Positions 1-5,719 of a stretch of 6,147 nt of DNA are shown piece after piece. The notes beneath the pieces are model-generated. The model made no database searches, was not told where the DNA came from, and saw only the letters and a list, made by a program, of their open reading frames with translations. The DNA is from Hyphomicrobiales bacterium (GTDB taxonomy: Bacteria > Pseudomonadota > Alphaproteobacteria > Rhizobiales > SZUA-8). The number at the start of each line of letters is the position of its first letter. The first letter of the stretch is position 1. The translations under genes were made by a program, and so were the position numbers. The stretch lies in the NCBI GenBank assembly GCA_003232175.1, contig QILX01000300.1, positions 1 to 6,147 of the forward strand, in the 5' to 3' direction.

Positions 1-654
1 GCGGCACAGAGGGGCCATCGCGATTACCATCTGGGTTTTATGCCGGTGGAGCGCATGGGGGCCTTTCCGGCCCATGCCCACCGACTGTCCGCAAACCTTA
101 CCCTTCAGGGCGCGGTGGCCCATACCGATATGCCGCTTGAGACCGGGCCGACGCGATATCTGCCGTTTTCGCAGAATCTGCCCGAGGGCTATATTGCATT
201 TGGCCGCGAAGAATTTCAGGCCTATTTCAATAGCCACCACAGCCAATTGCCTTTGGCAAAGGGGGACGCGGTGTTTTTCAACCCCGCGCTGATGCACGCT
301 GCGGGCGCCAATGTGTCGGTGGGCACCTTCCGTACCGCGAATTTGCTTCAGGTGTCTTCAGCCTTTGGCCGGGCGATGGAATCCGTTGACCGGACGGCCA
401 TGGTCGTTGCAGTCTATCCAGCGCTGCTGGAAGCCCAGGCAGGCGGGCTGATGACCCCGGCCCGAATTGCTTGTGCCATTGCCGCAAGCGCTGAAGGTTA
501 CGCCTTTCCGACAAATCTTGATCGCAACCCACCGACTGGCGGGCTGTCACCGCGCACCCAGGCCCAGATCATGACCCGGGCGCTGGCTAACCGGCTTCCG
601 GCGGCGGAATTTAACGTGCAAGTTGCCGCCCATAAGACGAAACACCTCCCGTAG
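1..654 (+). CDS. Phytanoyl-CoA dioxygenase (PhyH) family oxygenase, C-terminal part
   Basis: The reading frame is open from the first base to TAG at 652-654, so the gene starts left of the window; about 217 C-terminal residues are visible. PhyH-family enzymes are cytoplasmic non-haem Fe(II)/2-oxoglutarate oxygenases that usually hydroxylate a small molecule. The metal-site pattern is visible: H-T-D (HxD) at 121-129, followed by an ETGPTRYLPFSQ stretch resembling the family's 'G.....PGSH' segment, a distal His in FFNPALMHAAG (codon 295-297), and an Arg 12 codons later (331-333) suited to binding the 2-oxoglutarate carboxylate. About 100 residues follow the core and include AEGYAFPTNLDRNPP, a segment I associate with bacterial PhyH proteins. 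The substrate cannot be read from sequence. It precedes a putative 2-AEP importer on the same strand, and the 2-AEP hydroxylase PhnY belongs to this superfamily, but I cannot show this is PhnY. The family call is firm; the substrate is unknown. Confidence 0.85.
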   Translation, partial: AAQRGHRDYHLGFMPVERMGAFPAHAHRLSANLTLQGAVAHTDMPLETGPTRYLPFSQNLPEGYIAFGREEFQAYFNSHHSQLPLAKGDAVFFNPALMHAAGANVSVGTFRTANLLQVSSAFGRAMESVDRTAMVVAVYPALLEAQAGGLMTPARIACAIAASAEGYAFPTNLDRNPPTGGLSPRTQAQIMTRALANRLPAAEFNVQVAAHKTKHLP

Positions 655-687
655 AAATAATTTCCCATACAGGCCGAGCGATGATTT

Positions 688-706
688 CCACACAAGATGT
701 GGTTTT
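688..706 (+). terminator. Weak hairpin plus T4 after the oxygenase gene
   Basis: CCACA (688-692) pairs with TGTGG (698-702) around a 5-nt loop and is followed directly by TTTT, 33 nt after the oxygenase stop codon. The stem is only 5 bp and the T run is short, so this is at best a weak intrinsic terminator. If inactive, the oxygenase and transporter could be co-transcribed. Confidence 0.35.
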
Positions 707-716
707 CCTGTGAACT

Positions 717-733
717 TTGGCGTATTTTGCCAA
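717..733. promoter_or_regulatory. 17-bp palindrome TTGGC-N7-GCCAA, possible operator
   Basis: TTGGC (717-721) and GCCAA (729-733) form a perfect 5-bp dyad around a 7-bp A/T-rich spacer. Its size and symmetry suit a dimeric helix-turn-helix regulator. No regulator gene is present in the window, so the binding protein is unknown. Confidence 0.3.
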
Positions 734-760
734 GAGGTCAGGGTCGTTCTGTCACGATGC

Positions 761-810
761 TTGGTTTTGTGGCTGTAAAGGTATGAGCCGCGACGAATGT
801 ATAAAACCAA
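761..810. repeat. 8-bp inverted repeat TTGGTTTT...AAAACCAA
   Basis: TTGGTTTT (761-768) and AAAACCAA (803-810) are perfect inverted copies with starts 42 bp apart, about four helical turns. This could be a pair of operator half-sites on one face of the DNA, or the stem of a large leader-RNA hairpin. The right arm overlaps the region enclosed by the next repeat. Confidence 0.4.
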
Positions 811-825
811 AATGGTCGACATTCG
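794..825. repeat. 7-bp inverted repeat CGAATGT...ACATTCG
   Basis: CGAATGT (794-800) and ACATTCG (819-825) are perfect inverted copies around 18 nt. The left arm lies inside the loop of the 761-810 repeat and the right arm lies outside it. In RNA the two stems would therefore be alternatives or would form a pseudoknot. The repeat ends about 60 nt before the binding-protein start. Confidence 0.4.
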
Positions 826-875
826 AAAACGTTCTATTTGGGTCTGGGACTTAACCCGGGACCATAGGGAGAATT

Positions 876-880
876 GGAGA
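876..880 (+). promoter_or_regulatory. Ribosome binding site GGAGA deciding the ATG at 886
   Basis: GGAGA ends 5 nt before ATG 886. A TTG four codons upstream (874) is in frame, but it overlaps this Shine-Dalgarno and would only add residues ahead of a typical signal peptide, so ATG 886 is preferred. Confidence 0.6.
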
Positions 881-885
881 TTAAA

Positions 886-1900
886 ATGCGAACACCAAAA
901 CTAGTAGCAACATTGGCCGGTGCCACCGCTTTTCTCGGCATGGCCGTGGCGGGACCTGCGCTGGCACAAACCGAATTGACGGTCTACACAGCCATCGAAG
1001 CCGACGACCTGAAGCGTTATGCAGCCGAATTCAACAAGGACAATCCAGACATCATTATCAAATGGGTCCGGGATTCCACCGGCATCGTCACCGCCAAGCT
1101 CCTGGCGGAAAAAAGCAACCCGCAGGCGGATATAGTCTGGGGCCTCGCCGCAACCAGTCTCATGCTGCTGAAAAACGAAGGCATGACCGAGCCCTATATG
1201 CCGGTCGGTGGCGAAAAGCTGGACAAAAAATTTATCGACAGCTCAAGCCCGCCGCATTGGACTGGCATGGATGCCTGGGTCGCCGCCATTTGCGTCAATA
1301 CCATTGAAGCCAAGAAACTCGGGCTTCCGATACCGACTTCATGGAAAGACCTGACCAAGCCGATCTACAAGGGCTCCGTGGTCATGCCTAACCCCAACTC
1401 CTCGGGCACCGGCTTCCTCGACGTCGCCAGCTGGCTGCAGATGTTTGGTGAGGACGAGGGCTGGAAATTCATGGATGGCCTGCACAAGAACATCAACTGG
1501 TACAAAACCTTGCCGTCAGGCCGGTTCAGGCGAAACCCCGATCGGTATTTCCTTCGCCTATCGCGGCGCCAAGGTCAAAGCCAAGGGCGCGCCGATTGAA
1601 ATTATTATCCCGTCCGAAGGCATCGGCTGGGACATGGAAGCAACCGCGATCATGAAGGGCACCAAGAACCTTGCAGCGGCCAAGAAACTGGTCGACTTCA
1701 CGGTCTCCAAGCAGGCCAACATCATGTACAACTCGGTTTACGCCGTGGTTGCCTATCCCGGTATTGCCGAGCCGGTTGAATTTTACCCCGAGGAAGCCGC
1801 AGCTGCGATGATTGACAACGATTTTGAATGGGTTGCCAGCAATCGCTCCGCGATCCTGAAGGAATGGCAGAGGCGCTACGACGCCAAGTCCGAGCGCTAA
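886..1900 (+). pseudogene. phnS2: 2-aminoethylphosphonate-type ABC transporter substrate-binding protein, frameshifted
   Basis: This encodes the periplasmic solute-binding protein of the importer that follows. Residues 1-27 form a signal peptide: basic MRTPK, a hydrophobic core, and a PALA-Q cleavage site. The mature part begins TELTVYTAIEADDLKRY and contains RDSTGIVTAKLLAEK, QADIVWGLAATSLMLL and MPNPNSSGTGFLDVASWLQM, which I recognise as the putative 2-AEP-binding family (PhnS2, TIGR03261 type; related to ferric-iron binding proteins). The frame runs cleanly from 886 to about Tyr206 (codon 1501-1503). It then continues one base later, from 1505, as KPCRQAGSGETPIGISFAYRG through to TAA at 1898-1900. 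Left unshifted, the first frame stops at TGA 1597-1599. Joined, the product is about 337 residues, near the expected family length. From memory, relatives carry a THSGS-like stretch at the junction, so the lesion may be a 14-nt deletion rather than one extra A. Both halves look well preserved, so this is either a very recent mutation or a sequencing error. Family call strong; ligand inferred from family. Confidence 0.85.
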
Positions 1901-1913
1901 GGTCTTCTGAAAA

Positions 1914-1979
1914 CAGGGTTCGGCCCGCTCTCCAAAATCGACCGGTAATATAGACGGGTTGATGAGCGGGCCGGACCTG
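1914..1979 (+). repeat. Long intergenic hairpin between binding-protein and ATPase genes
   Basis: CGGCCCGCTC (1921-1930) pairs perfectly with GAGCGGGCCG (1964-1973). The base extends outward through CAGG(G)TT with one bulge against GGACCTG (1974-1979 side). Inward, ATCGACC (1937-1943) pairs with GGTTGAT (1957-1963) with one G-U pair, stacked after a one-sided 6-nt bulge. No T run follows, so this is not a standard intrinsic terminator. By analogy with the malE-malF intergenic repeats, it may protect the upstream mRNA and lower expression of the ATPase and permease relative to the binding protein. That role is inference. Confidence 0.65.
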
Positions 1980-1995
1980 CAACAAAGAAGATCGT

Positions 1996-2005
1996 AAGGG
2001 GGGGG
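1996..2005 (+). promoter_or_regulatory. Ribosome binding site containing a G8 tract
   Basis: AAGGGGGGGG lies one base before ATG 2007. The purine-rich start gives Shine-Dalgarno pairing, but the eight-G run (1998-2005) makes the exact spacing ambiguous and is the sort of homopolymer that slips during replication or sequencing. Confidence 0.6.
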
Positions 2006-2006
2006 C

Positions 2007-3095
2007 ATGGCCGGAACGGCTGACGATACTTTTCTGCAAATCCGCGACCTGACAAAAAAGTTTGGGAGCTTCACCGCTCTGGACTCCATATCGCTTGATA
2101 TCAAGGAGCGCGAATTTGTCTGTTTCCTCGGCCCCTCGGGCTGCGGCAAAACGACGTTGCTGCGCGCTATTGCCGGGCTCGACATTCAGACTTCGGGTAC
2201 CATTCGCCAAGCGGGAAAGGATATCTCGAACCTGCCGCCGGAAGAACGCGACTTTGGCATCGTCTTCCAATCTTACGCCCTTTTTCCAAATCTGACGGTC
2301 AACAAGAACATCCGCTATGGCCTGGAAAACCAGAAAATATCGGCGGACAAAATCAAGGCTCGGGTGGCGGAGCTTTTGAAGCTGGTGGACCTGCACGATC
2401 AGGACGACAAATACCCCGCCCAGTTGTCCGGTGGCCAGCAACAGCGGGTGGCGCTGGCCCGCGCCATTGCCACCTCTCCGGGGCTGCTGCTTCTCGATGA
2501 ACCGTTAAGCGCTCTGGACGCCAAGGTGCGGGTTCACCTGCGCGGCGAAATCAAGTCCCTGCAACGGCGCCTTGGCGTGACCACCATCATGGTCACCCAT
2601 GACCAGGAAGAAGCCCTGACCATGGCGGATCGTATCGTCGTCATGGATCATGGCAGCATCGAGCAGGTGGGCACACCAAAGGAAATCTATGGCAAACCGG
2701 CAACCTCGTTTGTGGCCGATTTCATCGGCACGATGAATTTTGTTGACGGCAAGGTAAAAGCCAGGGGCGCGGTCAAGGTCGGCAAGGCGGTCTTTAACTG
2801 CGATACCGGCACCATGAAGGCCGGCACGCCGATCACGGTTGCGATCCGGCCTGAAGATATCAACGCTCAGGATGCGCGTAAAAGCGACGATAACCTCATC
2901 GATGTTAAGGTCCTGGATATGGAATTTCTAGGCTCGTTCGATCGGGTGGAGCTCGGCAGCACGGTCCTGGGCGACACCAAGCTGCGCGCTGATTTTTCGA
3001 TCAATCTGGTCCGCCGGAAAAACCTTTCGGTCGGCTCAGAGCTTCCCGTGCGCCTGCCCGGTGACCTGATCCGGCTTTATCCCAGGGCCGGGTGA
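2007..3095 (+). CDS. phnT2: 2-aminoethylphosphonate-type ABC transporter ATP-binding protein
   Basis: This 362-residue cytoplasmic ATPase powers import by hydrolysing ATP as a dimer on the permease. All expected motifs are intact: Walker A GPSGCGKT (42-49), Q-loop Gln88 in VFQSYALFPNLTV, signature LSGGQQQ (140-146), Walker B LLLLDEP ending at 166, D-loop SALD (168-171) and switch His198 in VTHDQEEAL. Residues from about 240 to 355 form a C-terminal TOBE-like domain with the usual AIRPEDI segment. Length and sequence fit the PotA/FbpC/UgpC group, and the match to PhnT2 (TIGR03265 type) is supported by its partners. The gene follows the binding protein after 106 nt and its TGA overlaps the permease ATG. 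Iron or polyamine import are the main alternatives by ATPase alone; the binding protein argues for phosphonate. Confidence 0.9.
   Translation: MAGTADDTFLQIRDLTKKFGSFTALDSISLDIKEREFVCFLGPSGCGKTTLLRAIAGLDIQTSGTIRQAGKDISNLPPEERDFGIVFQSYALFPNLTVNKNIRYGLENQKISADKIKARVAELLKLVDLHDQDDKYPAQLSGGQQQRVALARAIATSPGLLLLDEPLSALDAKVRVHLRGEIKSLQRRLGVTTIMVTHDQEEALTMADRIVVMDHGSIEQVGTPKEIYGKPATSFVADFIGTMNFVDGKVKARGAVKVGKAVFNCDTGTMKAGTPITVAIRPEDINAQDARKSDDNLIDVKVLDMEFLGSFDRVELGSTVLGDTKLRADFSINLVRRKNLSVGSELPVRLPGDLIRLYPRAG
3084..3087 (+). promoter_or_regulatory. Ribosome binding site AGGG for the permease
   Basis: AGGG lies 7 nt before ATG 3095, inside the last codons of the ATPase gene. This spacing favours ATG 3095 over the adjacent in-frame GTG at 3092. 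Confidence 0.45.
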
Positions 3096-4804
3096 TGAGC
3101 GAAGTGACACTTGCAGCCGCGCGCGCCGTGCCCCTGACCAAGCCAAAGGTCGGGCGCGACGACTGGATCATGCGCGGCTGGATGCTCGTTTTGGCCGTAT
3201 TCCTGATGGTCGCTGTCCTGCTGCCGCTTTATGTGATGCTGTCGAAAAGCTTTGAGAACAAAGCCGGCGATTTTATCGGCCTGGCGAATTTTCAGGAATA
3301 TTTTTCGACGCCGGCATTGTTTCTGTCGGCTTTCAACAGCCTTTATCTTTCGGCGTTTTCTTCCATTCTGGTCATGGGAATAGCCTTCGTCTACGCCTAT
3401 GCGCTGACCCGGACCTGCATGCCGTTCAAGTGGTTTTTCAAGCTGGTTGCCGCCATTCCACTTTTGACCCCGTCGCTGTTGAGCGGCATTTCGCTGGTCT
3501 ATTGGTTTGGCCGCCAGGGGGTCGCCAATAACCTGCTTTTTGGCGAGTCGATCTACGGGCCCATCGGCATTGTCATCGGCTCGAGCTACTGGGTGTTTCC
3601 CCATGCCCTGCTGATCGTAGTCACGGCGCTGTCGGTCACCGATGCGCGGCTTTACGAAGCGGCGATCGCCTTGCGAACCTCCAAGATCAAGACCTTCTTC
3701 ACCGTCACTATTCCGGGCTGCAAATACGGCCTGATCAGCGCCGGGTTCGTGACCTTCACGCTGATATTCACCGATTTTGGCGTACCAAAAGTCATCGGCG
3801 GTAATTTCAACATGCTGGCAACCGACATCTACAAACAGGTCATCGGCCAGCAGAATTTCCAGATGGGCGCCGTGGTCTCGGTGGTGCTGCTGGTGCCCGC
3901 CGTGCTGGCTTTTATCGTCGACCGCCAGGTGCAGAAAAAGCAGGTGGCGCTGTTGTCGTCCCGCGCGGTGCCGTTCGAGCCGACCCCATCCAAGGGCCGG
4001 GACATGGCCATGTTAGTGTTCTGTTCCATCATCGCTCTTGGCATCCTGGCAATGATCGGCATGGCGCAATTCGCCGCGCTGATCAAATTTTGGCCCTACA
4101 ATCTGGAGCTGACCCTTTCCAACTACGATTTTGATCTGGCCAATGGCGGCGGCTGGGAGTCCTATTTCAACTCCATCCGCATGGCGCTCTATACGGCGGT
4201 CATCGGCACCGTCATCATATTCTTCGGCGCTTATCTGGTGGAGAAGGGGCGCGGCTTCAGCTTTGGGCGCAATGCCATTCACGCCATCGCCATGCTGCCA
4301 CTGGCGGTGCCGGGCATGGTACTTGGGCTGGCGTATATTTTCTTCTTCAACAACCCCGCCAACCCGTTCAATTTTGTCTACGCCACCATGATTATTCTGG
4401 TGATCGTCACGGTCACCCATTTTTATACCGTCGGCCATCTGACCGCGATGACGGCGTTAAAACAGATGGACCCTGAATTTGAGTCCGTATCGGCGTCGCT
4501 GAAAACACCGTTTCAGCGGACCTTCATTAAGGTCACGGTGCCGGTGTGCCTGCCGGCGATCCTCGATATTTCGATGTATCTGTTCCTCAACGCCATGACC
4601 ACGGTGTCCGCTGTGGTGTTCCTTTACTCGTCCGATACGACGCTGGCCTCGGTCGCGGTGCTGAACATGGACGATCAGGGTGAGCTGGCCTTCGCCGCCG
4701 CCATGGCGATGATGATCGCCTACACCTGCGGCGGTGCGCGCATATTGCACATGCTGGTGTCCAGGGTTCTGATAACAAAAACCCAAAGCTGGCGAAGACG
4801 ATAG
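3095..4804 (+). CDS. phnU2: 2-aminoethylphosphonate-type ABC transporter permease, two fused domains
   Basis: The 569-residue inner-membrane permease carries both halves of the channel in one chain. Hydrophobic segments, about 12, lie near residues 29-50, 78-105, 115-137, 155-180, 211-230, 258-277, 304-330, 363-382, 396-420, 428-450, 485-510 and 532-556. Each half has the cytoplasmic loop that contacts the ATPase: LYEAAIALRTSKIKTFF..TIP (about 186-207) and EFESVSASLKTPFQRTF..TVP (about 461-483). In both, the glycine usual after 'EAA' is replaced (Arg194, Leu469). The fused two-domain design and about 550-570 residue length match PhnU2 (TIGR03262 type) and FbpB-like permeases. The start ATG 3095 overlaps the ATPase stop by one base (TGATG), implying translational coupling. 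An in-frame GTG three bases earlier is possible. It is the last gene of the operon and converges on the minus-strand group. Confidence 0.9.
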   Translation: MSEVTLAAARAVPLTKPKVGRDDWIMRGWMLVLAVFLMVAVLLPLYVMLSKSFENKAGDFIGLANFQEYFSTPALFLSAFNSLYLSAFSSILVMGIAFVYAYALTRTCMPFKWFFKLVAAIPLLTPSLLSGISLVYWFGRQGVANNLLFGESIYGPIGIVIGSSYWVFPHALLIVVTALSVTDARLYEAAIALRTSKIKTFFTVTIPGCKYGLISAGFVTFTLIFTDFGVPKVIGGNFNMLATDIYKQVIGQQNFQMGAVVSVVLLVPAVLAFIVDRQVQKKQVALLSSRAVPFEPTPSKGRDMAMLVFCSIIALGILAMIGMAQFAALIKFWPYNLELTLSNYDFDLANGGGWESYFNSIRMALYTAVIGTVIIFFGAYLVEKGRGFSFGRNAIHAIAMLPLAVPGMVLGLAYIFFFNNPANPFNFVYATMIILVIVTVTHFYTVGHLTAMTALKQMDPEFESVSASLKTPFQRTFIKVTVPVCLPAILDISMYLFLNAMTTVSAVVFLYSSDTTLASVAVLNMDDQGELAFAAAMAMMIAYTCGGARILHMLVSRVLITKTQSWRRR

Positions 4805-4810
4805 TGAGCC

Positions 4811-5362
4811 TTAAATCACCGGATCGGCGGTGGCTTTTGTCCAATCCGGCGTGAAGCCAAGGATCTGGGTATCGGACGGCAAATTTGGGTTGAACAGAGC
4901 ATTATGCCACCAGGTCGCCTCAAAAAGCGGCTGCTGCGGCTGAAGCTGGGACACTGCCGCGGGCAGATCAAACCGCTGGCCATAGGCCTTGAAAATCAAA
5001 GTGCAGCGACCCGCCCTGGTAATCGACCTGGCCGCATGGCTCTCCGGCGGAAAGGTCGCGGTCAGAATGTCCGAAAACGTCCTGGTTTTTTGAAAATGGG
5101 TGGCGCTGAAAAATTCGATGGCCCTTTGCCGCCGTTTCGCCGGGTCCATGGTGCTTCGATAGATATGCTGCAGTTCCGGGGTCACGCTGAATTGCGGCTC
5201 TTTGCACAGCACCGTGACAATCTGCCCCATCGCCACGGTGTCTCCGGCAGGTATGAGTGCCGGCATCGAGCCCTCGTCCGGCCGGCCGGAATTGTCGCGC
5301 ATGGCGGTCTGCCGGACGCGGGCCTGCCAGCGCAAAAAGCCCTTACGGAGCGTGGCGGACAC
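4811..5362 (-). CDS. Conserved-looking hypothetical protein, 183 residues
   Basis: I do not recognise a named family. The product starts with a basic, aromatic stretch (TLRKGFLRWQARVRQ), has no signal peptide or membrane segment, and is probably a soluble cytoplasmic protein. Distinct regions include TVAMGQIVTVLCKEPQFS (about 43-60), a charged DPAKRRQRAIEFFSATHFQK helix-like stretch, SDILTATFPPES, and a Trp/Asn/Pro-rich tail with FEATWWHNALFNPNLPSD and ILGFTPDWTKATADP. The only plausible start is GTG 5362, because an in-frame stop lies just upstream. It begins 4 nt after the stop of the preceding small gene, so the two are probably co-translated. The frame is open along its whole length on the coding strand opposite the permease side, and its stop is 6 nt from the permease stop. 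The tail-end motifs give me an impression of a conserved alphaproteobacterial family, but that is memory, not a search. Confidence 0.7.
   Translation of the reverse strand: MSATLRKGFLRWQARVRQTAMRDNSGRPDEGSMPALIPAGDTVAMGQIVTVLCKEPQFSVTPELQHIYRSTMDPAKRRQRAIEFFSATHFQKTRTFSDILTATFPPESHAARSITRAGRCTLIFKAYGQRFDLPAAVSQLQPQQPLFEATWWHNALFNPNLPSDTQILGFTPDWTKATADPVI
4817..4838 (+). terminator. Possible intrinsic terminator after the transporter operon
   Basis: CACCG (4817-4821) pairs with CGGTG (4828-4832) around a 6-nt loop, and GC plus TTTT (4835-4838) follow. It begins 13 nt past the permease stop and lies wholly within the 3' coding end of the convergent gene. Short stem and short T run make it a weak candidate. 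Confidence 0.35.
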
Positions 5363-5366
5363 CGGA

Positions 5367-5704
5367 TCAGAACTTCATGTATGCCCGGCGCAAGCCCACC
5401 AGCGGGTGGCGGTCCGACATTTGGAATTTGACCAAAAGCTCGCGGGCGACCATGTCGCGGTCCTGCTGATTGTCCGGCAGGGTGATCGATGCGGGCACCT
5501 GCACCCAGCCGTTGATATTGCGGTCGAACACCGCATGTCTTCAAGCCAGTTGAGATCGTCCCAGCCCATGGCCTCGATATATTTGGCCAGAAATGGCGTG
5601 ATACGCTGGTAATCGGGCACCAGGTTTACGTCATATCGGTAGCCGATATGCTGGCCGATTTCCTTTTCGCGGGTGCTGTTCAGCCCCTCTGATTGTGCAT
5701 TCAT
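5367..5704 (-). pseudogene. Small hypothetical protein, about 112 residues, frameshifted
   Basis: The gene starts at ATG 5704, 15 nt after the stop of the glutamate-synthase-like gene, and reads NAQSEGLNSTREKEIG, YDVNLVPDYQRITPFLAKYIEAMGW and DDLNWLEDM. Near 5530-5534 the sensible frame changes. Unshifted, the frame turns Cys/Arg/Thr-rich (CSTAISTAGCRCPHR), while the adjacent frame continues VFDRNINGWVQVPASITLPD and ends HPLVGLRRAYMKF at TGA 5369-5367. Restoring one missing base (CGG-GTG read as CGGTG) would give DMRVFDRN and an unbroken protein of about 112 residues. No known family, signal peptide or membrane segment was recognised. It sits between the GlxD-like gene and the 183-residue gene, with gaps of 15 and 4 nt, so the three form one apparent operon. 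A sequencing error and a true mutation are both possible. Confidence 0.65.
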
Positions 5705-5719
5705 TTGGTGTCCAGCCTT

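Larger units (their letters stand above)
655..885 (+). promoter_or_regulatory. Regulatory gap upstream of the transporter genes
   Basis: This 231-nt stretch between the oxygenase stop and the binding-protein start has no convincing coding frame. It is richer in A/T than the flanking genes and contains several dyads, listed separately. It is the natural place for the promoter and operator of the transporter operon. TATAAA at 800-805 is the best -10-like element, but no matching -35 hexamer lies 16-18 bp upstream, so I do not call a defined promoter. Leader length and structure are compatible with substrate-responsive control, but no known riboswitch was recognised. Confidence 0.5.

Noticed and set aside
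749..766. Pho box upstream of the transporter
   Set aside because: CTGTCAC at 749-755 matches a half-site, but the following unit CTTGGTT at the 11-bp register matches poorly, so phosphate control is not supported by sequence.
874..885. TTG start for the binding protein at 874
   Set aside because: It overlaps the GGAGA Shine-Dalgarno, and ATG 886 gives a better placed start and a cleaner signal peptide.
1501..1513. Programmed frameshift in the binding-protein gene
   Set aside because: There is no canonical slippery heptamer followed by a stimulatory hairpin, and binding proteins of this family are not known to use recoding.
1526..2441. Long minus-strand open frames of 219 and 239 codons
   Set aside because: They run antisense across the binding-protein and ATPase genes, whose families and motifs are clear; they are frame shadows.
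3077..3604. A 175-codon minus-strand frame opposite the permease start
   Set aside because: It is His/Gln/Arg-rich with no domain and is the complement of hydrophobic permease codons.
4757..4800. Intrinsic terminator for the minus-strand genes within the permease end
   Set aside because: On the minus strand a GTTTTT run follows only a 3-bp stem (CCA/TGG), too weak to call.
4904..5431. A 175-codon open frame on the plus strand
   Set aside because: It lies opposite the two minus-strand genes, is rich in Arg/Gly/Pro without recognisable motifs, and the minus-strand frames give more protein-like sequence.
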